Below, one piece after another: positions 57,998-64,000 of a stretch of DNA of 64,000 bases. Every line of letters starts with the position of its first letter. Position 1 is the first letter of the stretch. The notes beneath the pieces are model-generated. The model ran no database searches. It saw only the letters and a program-made list of their open reading frames with translations, and was not told where the DNA came from. A program made the translations under genes and the position numbers. The stretch covers positions 57,200 through 121,199 of the forward strand of contig CAWIYZ010000021.1 in the NCBI GenBank assembly GCA_963840425.1. Reading direction: 5' to 3'. This stretch comes from CADEFX01 sp963840425 (GTDB lineage: Bacteria; Pseudomonadota; Alphaproteobacteria; Rhizobiales; Hyphomicrobiaceae).

Positions 57998-58923
57998 TCG
58001 TAGTGAACAGTCCATCGGTCCCAACCGTGTCGCGCTTGCGCGCGATCGAGCGCGTGCTGGCCCGCATCGGGCGGCGCCATCGAGGTCGTCCACTTGCCGA
58101 CGGCGCCATTGGCCCGGTCATTGCTGTTGGCCGATGTCCGCTCTCGCGAATGGGCCGCGGCAGTGTTGGACGCTGCGGACGTCACGTATTGCGCAGCCGA
58201 CGCCTGCTGTTGACGAACAAGATGCTCGAACGTGCCCGCAAGCAAATAGTCGCAGCGGGCGAGCACGGCCTGCTGTCCGGGATTGTCGAGCCGCAGTTGG
58301 CCCGAGGCCAGCAGGGAGATGCACAGCGCGGGCGCGGAGGACTGCGCGTTGGTCGTCGACAGCATGTCGGTCAGCGCTTCCGCCTGGATTTCCCTCGCCT
58401 CTTGAGATTTGGCTTGCATGGCGCCGACGGCATCGACGCCGAGCAGCGTGACCATCAGCTTGTCGATGTTGAGCAGCACGATGTTGTATTGATGCTGATC
58501 GATGGCGCCGTTCATGTAGGCCTCGCACGCACGGTATAGGCCGTCACGCAGCAGCTGGACCGTTTGCGTGCGCATGGCGATGAGCGCCATGGCTTCGCTC
58601 GAGGCTGTCGCAGCGGCGGCTTGCACGTCTTTGCCCGGCACGCCTGATGGGAGGCTGGCCGCAACACTACCGGCGGCAGATCGCGCCGTGGCCGCGTCTG
58701 GGCTCGGCTCGGTGCACACGATCGTGCGGTCCCGCGTCCTGCCGCCTTTGTGCGTGACCAGGATGACGCGCTGGCGCGCATCCACGCTCAGGCTCTCGCC
58801 GCGATCGACATCGAACGGGCGAAAAATGTGGTCCGCGCAACCCAGCAACGGCAAAGCGGTGACGGCAGATGTGACGATAACCGTCAGCCAGGATGGCTTG
58901 GTGATGCGGACGCCGCCCGACAA
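57994..58923 (-). CDS. Lipoprotein with conserved helical domain, unknown function
   Basis: 309 residues. The N-terminus has a lipoprotein signal (VTALPLLGC, lipobox Cys near 29). A central domain (about 115-240) reads MRTQTVQLLRDGLYRACEAY, MNGAIDQHQYNIVLLNIDKL, then PALCISLLASGQLR and CDYLLAG, and recurs in the upstream gene. This domain type is seen in other bacterial lipoproteins but I know no function. The C-terminal tail is low-complexity. Its stop codon is inside a D repeat, so the original C-terminus may differ. It is last of a three-gene minus-strand unit, 46 bp downstream of its paralogue. Confidence 0.7.
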   Translation of the reverse strand: MSGGVRITKPSWLTVIVTSAVTALPLLGCADHIFRPFDVDRGESLSVDARQRVILVTHKGGRTRDRTIVCTEPSPDAATARSAAGSVAASLPSGVPGKDVQAAAATASSEAMALIAMRTQTVQLLRDGLYRACEAYMNGAIDQHQYNIVLLNIDKLMVTLLGVDAVGAMQAKSQEAREIQAEALTDMLSTTNAQSSAPALCISLLASGQLRLDNPGQQAVLARCDYLLAGTFEHLVRQQQASAAQYVTSAASNTAAAHSRERTSANSNDRANGAVGKWTTSMAPPDAGQHALDRAQARHGWDRWTVHYD

Positions 58924-58969
58924 GGGGCTTCCCTCCGGCTCACACGCTACTCGGTCAGGAGGCTGCCGA

Positions 58970-60139
58970 TCACTTTCCCGGGGCGGCGCGTGCCACCGGC
59001 GGATGGGTCGCCCGGTAGGTGTCCGGCGGCGGCATGTGCGGGCTGGCTACGGCCTTGCGGACGGCCCCGTGCAGCAGGTAGTCGCAGCTCTTCAGCACTG
59101 AATGCTGGCCGGGATTGTTATGGCGCAGTTCGCCCGAGGCCAGCAGCGAGATGCATAGGGCCGGCGTGGAGGAATGGAAGTTGGCAGCCAGCACGATGTT
59201 GGCGATCGCCTCCGCTTGGACGCCGGTGGGGTCGGTGCTTTCATTGATAATCGTGGTCTGAGGTCTTTCCCCCTCAGTGCCGACACTGCCTGACGCGCTC
59301 GGATTTCCATCCTTGGTTGCGGACGCGTTTGTGCTGACACGCGGCGCAACAGCGCTGATGACAACAGCTGGCGCCTTCGGCGTACCGCCGATGGCGTCGA
59401 TGCCGAGCAGCGTGACCATGAGCTTGTCGATGTTGAGCAGGATGATGTTGTACTGGTTCTGGTCGATGGCGCCGTTCATGTAGGCTTCACAGGCGCGGTA
59501 CAGGCCATCGCGCAGAAGCTGAATCGTTTGCGTGCGCATCGCGATCGACGCCGCAGATTCGCTCGTTCCCCCGCTGGATTTGAGATCGAGCACGAGAGTG
59601 ATGCGCCGGCTCTCGCAGTTGAGCTCGCCGTGATCGTGTGTCGCCACCGGCGTGAAGCCCATGACGCGCGTGTGAAAGCCCAGCGGGCTGTGCACGTCGT
59701 CCTCGAAGACGTCGGTGATGATATGCGTATAGCCGCGGTCCACCATGTCCTCCGTGGCCGCTCGCATCAGCGCTGCCGCAAGCAGCAAATTGCTGCGGTG
59801 CTCGGCCAGGACGGCAAAGCGGCCGACTTCCGCGATCCTATGCCGCTTGAGGAACGCTTCGACATCGACCTGCGCGTCGATGAGCTTCAGCCGATATTTG
59901 GCGTACTGCAGCAGTGGAGGATCGTAGAACGTGCGCAGGACCCCGGCTGGACAGCCATCGAAGCGAGCGAGGAACCAGGCAATGTCCTGTCGCTGCACAT
60001 CGGAGGCGGGGAATTGATGCTCGGGATCGGCGATCCATCCCTTCTCTTTCTGATAGGTTGCGCTCAGCACCTGGAGGGCTGCACAACGCCCGGCCTCGTC
60101 GGTGATCCTCTCTGCTGCAATTCGCCTGTCATCGATCAT
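58970..60139 (-). CDS. FeeM-like GNAT (N-acyl amino acid synthase type) fused to a lipoprotein-type domain
   Basis: 389 residues. Residues 1-195 resemble the N-acyl amino acid synthase / autoinducer-synthase-like GNAT family (SATYQKEKGWIADPEHQFPA, RFAVLAEHRSNLLLAAALMRAA, HTRVMGFTPVATHDHGELNC). Residues about 200-370 are a paralogue of the domain in the next gene (MRTQTIQLLRDGLYRACEAY ... NIDKLMVTLLGIDA ... PALCISLLASGELR). No signal peptide exists, so the domain, exported in the paralogue, would be cytoplasmic here. The start overlaps the end of the acyltransferase gene by 11 bp. Acyl donor and acceptor are unknown. Confidence 0.65.
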   Translation of the reverse strand: MIDDRRIAAERITDEAGRCAALQVLSATYQKEKGWIADPEHQFPASDVQRQDIAWFLARFDGCPAGVLRTFYDPPLLQYAKYRLKLIDAQVDVEAFLKRHRIAEVGRFAVLAEHRSNLLLAAALMRAATEDMVDRGYTHIITDVFEDDVHSPLGFHTRVMGFTPVATHDHGELNCESRRITLVLDLKSSGGTSESAASIAMRTQTIQLLRDGLYRACEAYMNGAIDQNQYNIILLNIDKLMVTLLGIDAIGGTPKAPAVVISAVAPRVSTNASATKDGNPSASGSVGTEGERPQTTIINESTDPTGVQAEAIANIVLAANFHSSTPALCISLLASGELRHNNPGQHSVLKSCDYLLHGAVRKAVASPHMPPPDTYRATHPPVARAAPGK

Positions 60140-60938
60140 GGTTGGCCTCCTTGGCGCCGCCTGTCCATGCTTTGCCGGAGAGCCGCCCGATCTCCGTCAT
60201 GATCACGGAGTGCCACGCGCTCACTGCTGGCATCGTCGCTGGCTCTTGCGCCGGCCCGGGCGGAACCAGCGGTGCGCCAATGTGAAGTTCCATTGCGTCA
60301 TGGCCGCCAATCGGCCGACCGGGCTCGGTGTCGGGAAAACGAATGCCCATCGGCACCACCGGCACGCCGGTCTCGAGCGACAGCCGCGCCGTGCCGCGGC
60401 GTCCTCGCAGCAACCGCGCGGGATTGCGATTGACCTGGCCTTCCGGAAAAATTCCAATCGAGCGGCCAGCGGCCAGATGCGCGCGGGCGCGCTCCAGGGT
60501 CGGCTGCGCGTGCTCATAGAGTGGCTTCAGCACATTCAGGACGCGCGGTTTGGCGGATTTGCGCGTGACCGTGACGACCTGTGCGCGGGCATACATGAAG
60601 CCCACGCCGGGGATGAGCCGGAAATTCCAATCCGCCAGGAAGTGGACCAGCCGGCCGCTCCGGTGCAGAAACAGCAGCGACGGGACCATCACGGACTCGC
60701 GGCGCGTGCTGTGATTGGCTGCCAGGATGAACGGGTCGCAAGCCGGGCGAATATGCTCGAGCCCGTGAATGGACACGATGTGGCGGCAGGCAAGCAGGGC
60801 CAAGACGCGCAGAACCACGCGATCGCCTAGACCGAGATAGGGGAGCGCGTGCGCAAAAATTTCGTTCAGCGGTGGCGCTCGCCATGTGGGCGAGTCGGCC
60901 CCCATGGTCATGGGCTGCGTAAAGTCGGGAGCTCGCAT
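60129..60938 (-). CDS. PlsC-like 1-acyl-glycerol-3-phosphate acyltransferase family protein
   Basis: 269 residues. The acyltransferase block I is AANHSTRRES (His76, with Glu81 in place of the usual Asp of HX4D), and block III is IGIFPEGQVNRN. It transfers acyl chains, most likely to a glycerol or amino-lipid acceptor. The 3' end overlaps the FeeM-like gene, so the two are coupled. Ornithine-lipid and N-acyl-amino-acid pathways pair an acyltransferase with a GNAT-type enzyme, but a specific pathway is inference. The start is uncertain (60938, 60911 or 60905). Confidence 0.8.
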   Translation of the reverse strand: MRAPDFTQPMTMGADSPTWRAPPLNEIFAHALPYLGLGDRVVLRVLALLACRHIVSIHGLEHIRPACDPFILAANHSTRRESVMVPSLLFLHRSGRLVHFLADWNFRLIPGVGFMYARAQVVTVTRKSAKPRVLNVLKPLYEHAQPTLERARAHLAAGRSIGIFPEGQVNRNPARLLRGRRGTARLSLETGVPVVPMGIRFPDTEPGRPIGGHDAMELHIGAPLVPPGPAQEPATMPAVSAWHSVIMTEIGRLSGKAWTGGAKEANHDR

Positions 60939-61317
60939 GCGGCGCAGCTCTCAATCGCTGATGGGGCGAACACTCGACTCAAGTGCGCACTCCACCCATG
61001 CCCGGCTTACGCTGCGCTACGATGAAGGTCTGATTACAATTCCATGAAACGCTTGGAAAAACTCCTCGATGCACGGGCCAAATGCGGGACCTGCTACGCC
61101 CTTTTCGTCAGTGGACTGTAACAAGCTCCGGGCACATTCTTGGGCCTGGGGCTACCCCGCTGCCGCACATTGGGGGGTTCCAACTCTGGCAATTGCGCCA
61201 GTTGGAAGGGCCGGCCTGTTTGGTTGGGGGACCTGAGGTCGGCCCTTCCTCACGTCCTCGCAGTTGGTTTTCGACCGCACCGCAGGCTTTGGCCCACACA
61301 GATTGTGACGTACGCTT
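60939..61317. other. Divergent intergenic region, acyltransferase / patatin
   Basis: 379 bp. One 25-codon frame at 61044-61121 (MKRLEKLLDARAKCGTCYAL, then FVSGL) lacks a ribosome site and is not supported. The rest shows no repeat family. It must hold the promoters of both flanking genes. Confidence 0.4.
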
Positions 61318-63198
61318 TTGCTGCGGGTCGCTGCGACGGCGTTGGGGGAGCAAGCGACGATCGACGGTCCACAGATTGACAAACCCGGCTTCCACATTGG
61401 TCTGGCCATGGCCGGTGCTGTTTCTGCCGGCGCCTACACGGCCGGCGTCTTCGATTTCCTCATGGAAGCGCTGAGCGAGTGGCAGAAGGCGAAGGACAGA
61501 GGCGACGACGTCCCCAAGCACGACGTTTTCATCTCGGCTGTCTCTGGCACCTCGGCGGGCGGCATCACCGCTGCTCTCGGATTGGCATCGCTCGCGGGCG
61601 GCGTCAGGCCGGTCGAGGAAGCCTCGGTCAATCCCAAGCAGGCCTACCCCATCAGACGAGTTCTGCCCGAGTTGTACGATGTCTGGGTCAAGAAGACGCG
61701 GCTCTTCGGAGCGCGCGAGCCGGCCGGCAAGAGGTATTCGGCAAATGGCAATCAGGCACTCCTCGATACGGGTGACGTGAAGTCCGGGCAAATGCCCGTC
61801 TCCCTGTTGAATAGTGAAGCTTTGACCCGCATCGCGCGCGAGAGCCTGATCTCCATCAAGCCCGCTGGAGCGCAGCATGCGTTCTTCACCAATCCGACGC
61901 ATCTGTTCCTGACGCACACCAACCTCGACGGCATTCCCTATCCCATCGCCTTCGAGGAGGATGTGTATTGGATGAATCTGCACGAGGATCGCGCGCATTT
62001 CGCTCTCACGGGTCTCGGCTATCGGCCGTTTCCGCAAGAGTGCCGTTGGTTGGAGAACTGGAACGATCCCGGCGACCGTATAGATCTGGGCGAGCTCGCG
62101 ATGCTGGCGGGTGCACCAGCCGATCGGGAGCTCAAAGGCTCGTTCGAGTATCTGGCGCAGGCGGCATTGACGACGAGCGCCTTTCCGTTCGGTCTGATGG
62201 CCCGCCAGATCACGCTCGATACCGCCAATATCCGCAGACGTGCGCTGCCGTTCGATGCCGGCGAGTTTCCAGCGACGTTACTGCAGCAGAACCTCGCGTC
62301 CGCGCCAGAGATCAAGAACGCGAACTTCGTTTGCGTCGACGGTGGCACGTTGAACAACGAGCCGTTCGAGATCGTGCGCTGGACCATTCGCGATCTCAAC
62401 AACGATCGCAACTCGCGCGATCCGCGAACGGCCAACCGCGCCGTCATCCTGATAGCGCCGTTCCCGCCCCAGTCCGCATCCAACTTCGACCAGCTCGGCA
62501 AAGATCGCGACCTGGGCATGGGCTTCGTCGGCAAGACACTCATTCCGGCACTCATCGATCAGGCGCGCTTCAAGGCCTCCGATCTCATCGCCGCCTCGGA
62601 TCCCACCGTTTACAGCCGCTACCTCATTTCCCCAACGCGCGTGAAAGGCAGCAAGACGCCGGCGCTCGCCTGCGGCTCGCTCTACGCGTTCGGCGGCTTC
62701 CTCGACGAGCAATTTCGCGAACACGATTTCCAGCTCGGCAGGCGCAATTGCCAGTGGTTCCTGCGCACGCATTTCACGTTGCATGCCAGCAATCCGGTAT
62801 TCGGGGCCGAGGCAGATCCCGACGCATCGCCGGATGCCGAGCGGCCGATCATCCCCCTCATCGGGACGGCTAACATTGCCATCGAGGCTTTGCCACCCTG
62901 GCCCACGCTGCCGCGACAGAAACTCACGGAGATCCGCAGCGCACTTCAGCATCGCCTGGACGCGCTTGTACCGGCATTTTTGGGGCAGCTCCTCAAATCA
63001 TTCTGGATCTTGCGTATCGCCGCGCTCGTCTCATGGCGCCGCCGGCGACAGGAGGTGCTCGATCAGGCGATGCATGTGGTCGAGGAGGAGTTGGACAAGG
63101 CCGGACAGCTCGATCCACCGCCACCAACGTACTGGCAGCGTTTCCGGACCTGGCTCGGCCTCGCCGGGGCCGGCCCGCAACCGGCCAAGGCTGCTTAG
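61318..63198 (+). CDS. Patatin-like phospholipase domain protein
   Basis: 626 residues. The oxyanion loop is GLAMAGAVSAGAYTAG, the nucleophile elbow GTSAG has Ser79, and the catalytic Asp341 is in CVDGGTLNNEP. The family hydrolyses acyl chains from lipids. A C-terminal hydrophobic stretch (FWILRIAALVSW) may contact the membrane. The start is uncertain: TTG 61318 is the first candidate and gives only ~25 residues before the conserved region. The last 60 residues are charged and helical. It is divergent from the acyltransferase operon. Confidence 0.82.
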   Translation: MLRVAATALGEQATIDGPQIDKPGFHIGLAMAGAVSAGAYTAGVFDFLMEALSEWQKAKDRGDDVPKHDVFISAVSGTSAGGITAALGLASLAGGVRPVEEASVNPKQAYPIRRVLPELYDVWVKKTRLFGAREPAGKRYSANGNQALLDTGDVKSGQMPVSLLNSEALTRIARESLISIKPAGAQHAFFTNPTHLFLTHTNLDGIPYPIAFEEDVYWMNLHEDRAHFALTGLGYRPFPQECRWLENWNDPGDRIDLGELAMLAGAPADRELKGSFEYLAQAALTTSAFPFGLMARQITLDTANIRRRALPFDAGEFPATLLQQNLASAPEIKNANFVCVDGGTLNNEPFEIVRWTIRDLNNDRNSRDPRTANRAVILIAPFPPQSASNFDQLGKDRDLGMGFVGKTLIPALIDQARFKASDLIAASDPTVYSRYLISPTRVKGSKTPALACGSLYAFGGFLDEQFREHDFQLGRRNCQWFLRTHFTLHASNPVFGAEADPDASPDAERPIIPLIGTANIAIEALPPWPTLPRQKLTEIRSALQHRLDALVPAFLGQLLKSFWILRIAALVSWRRRRQEVLDQAMHVVEEELDKAGQLDPPPPTYWQRFRTWLGLAGAGPQPAKAA

Positions 63199-63268
63199 TC
63201 GATATCGCGTTTCCGATGCGAATGGCTGCGCCCCAAGGGGACGCAGCCACACCCGCACGGCAGTCGGC

Positions 63269-63529
63269 TTACTTGATCACGCCGGACTTGCTCGCAGCGG
63301 CGAACTCGTCGCGCGACACCTTGCCATCCTTGTTGGTGTCGATCTGCGTCAGGCTCGCCTTGAAGGCATCGATCTCGGCGCCCTCGAGCGTGCCCGAGTT
63401 GTTCTTGTCCGCAGCCTTGAACTTGGCTTCGACGGCGGCATCGACCGCGGGTGTCGGTTTCGTCTGCGCCAGGGCCGGGCCGGACACGATGGCAAGAGCG
63501 AGGAACGTACCAGTGATCAGCTTCTGCAT
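63269..63529 (-). CDS. Secreted EF-hand calcium-binding protein
   Basis: 86 residues. The signal peptide (MQKLITGTFLALAIVSGPAL, cleavage at ALA-QT) is followed by two EF-hand loops, Asp41-Glu52 (DKNNSGTLEGAE) and Asp64-Glu75 (DTNKDGKVSRDE), both with the expected Asp/Asn at positions 1, 3, 5 and Glu at 12. It probably binds two Ca2+ ions in the periplasm. Function is unknown. Confidence 0.88.
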   Translation of the reverse strand: MQKLITGTFLALAIVSGPALAQTKPTPAVDAAVEAKFKAADKNNSGTLEGAEIDAFKASLTQIDTNKDGKVSRDEFAAASKSGVIK

Positions 63530-63663
63530 GTTGATCCTCCAAGTTGGGGCTTCCTAGTGCTGACCTTGTTAGCGATCTCCATGTGAACACCTCGCCAACG
63601 ACCCGTTTAGGTGGAGTTCACAGTTCCACACGCCGTTGCCCTGAATTCCGCCTGCATACGCTG

Positions 63664-63707
63664 CTAGAGCAGGATCGCTTCGGATTGATCGCTTTGCCTG
63701 ATCGAGC
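63664..63707. repeat. Family C palindrome, left half
   Basis: CTAGAGCAGGATCGCTTCGG then ATTGATCGCTTTGCC matches the left half of family C. The right half is replaced by the ribosome site of the next gene (GGGGAGG). Confidence 0.7.
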
Positions 63708-63724
63708 CGCACAGGGGAGGACGC

Positions 63725-64000
63725 ATGATCCAGCAGTGGCTGACCGTAGTGGGCCTTGCCCTCGACTTTGCCGGTTTTGCGATGTTGCTGCGCGAATGGT
63801 GGCTGGCTTTCTACAACGAAGGTCGCCAGATCGAGATGGAGGAGCAGCTCCAGCGCATGCAGTCATTGCGCAATCTGCGCCCGGTGACGCAAGGTGGTGC
63901 CGATCCTTTCGCAAACCTCAACCGCATGCAGGACGAGAGCGCGATTCGTCAGGCCCGCACTGCGCACCGGGCCGCGATGGTATCTCGACGGGCGACGTTT
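63725..64000 (+). CDS. N-terminus of a small membrane protein, runs off the window
   Basis: GGGGAGG lies 5 bp before ATG 63725. The frame is open to the last base, 92 codons visible. The first 20 residues (MIQQWLTVVGLALDFAGFAM) form a membrane helix, followed by a charged helix (EWWLAFYNEGRQIEMEEQLQ) and a basic C-terminal part. It resembles short membrane-anchored coiled-coil proteins; I do not recognise a family. Confidence 0.65.
   Translation, partial: MIQQWLTVVGLALDFAGFAMLLREWWLAFYNEGRQIEMEEQLQRMQSLRNLRPVTQGGADPFANLNRMQDESAIRQARTAHRAAMVSRRATF

Noticed and set aside
61044..61121. 25-codon frame before the patatin gene
   Set aside because: No ribosome site and too short to support without conservation data.

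Overview
The window is GC-rich chromosomal DNA of an alphaproteobacterium, most likely of the order Hyphomicrobiales (Rhizobiales). The evidence is the mdh-sucC-sucD ... sucA-sucB-lpd gene order, a psd-pssA phospholipid operon, a tRNA-His without the extra 5' G, a phasin with acetoacetyl-CoA synthetase (polyhydroxybutyrate metabolism), an Irr-box-like iron site, and HWE-type histidine kinases. No rRNA or other taxonomic marker allows a genus call. No transposase, phage or CRISPR is visible.

Layout. 0-8 kb: 3' end of a histidine kinase, a HerA-like ATPase, a GDP-mannose enzyme, phosphatidylserine synthase and decarboxylase, and a Do-type periplasmic protease. 8-19.3 kb: TCA-cycle block (mdh, sucCD, DoxX protein, sucA, sucB, lpd). 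19.5-20 kb: scar where two convergent genes both lost their 3' ends. 20.3-25.8 kb: two tandem GMC oxidoreductases, the second fused to an alpha/beta hydrolase with a Cys nucleophile. 26-30.5 kb: small membrane proteins, glpD and an M15-type peptidase. 30.6-36.2 kb: a five-gene oligopeptide-type ABC operon whose permease C and first ATPase are each frameshifted. 36.3-45.8 kb: metallophosphoesterase, prpB, AsmA-like protein, frameshifted acetoacetyl-CoA synthetase, zinc deacylase, GNAT and cupin. 45.8-48.9 kb: iron ABC genes (permease frameshifted, no ATPase). 48.9-57 kb: signalling genes, phasin, tRNA-His, cytochrome c, and a MASE1/multi-PAS/HWE kinase (frameshifted) with a single-domain response regulator. 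57-63.2 kb: lipid-oriented locus with a lipoprotein, an N-acyl-amino-acid-synthase-like GNAT fused to a lipoprotein domain, a PlsC-like acyltransferase and a patatin phospholipase. 63.2-64 kb: EF-hand protein and the start of a membrane protein.

Four families of short palindromic repeats (called A, B, C and D here) punctuate the window. Most ends read CTAG. They occur mainly as A-B and C-D pairs of about 150-165 bp, sit between genes, and in four cases supply the TAG stop codon of the adjacent gene. One D element is tandemly triplicated. Six genes between 33.5 and 53.7 kb carry a single-base frameshift each. This is either real decay or a locally poor consensus, and raw reads would decide. 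The least conventional genes are the GMC-hydrolase fusion and the acyltransferase / GNAT-fusion / lipoprotein operon.
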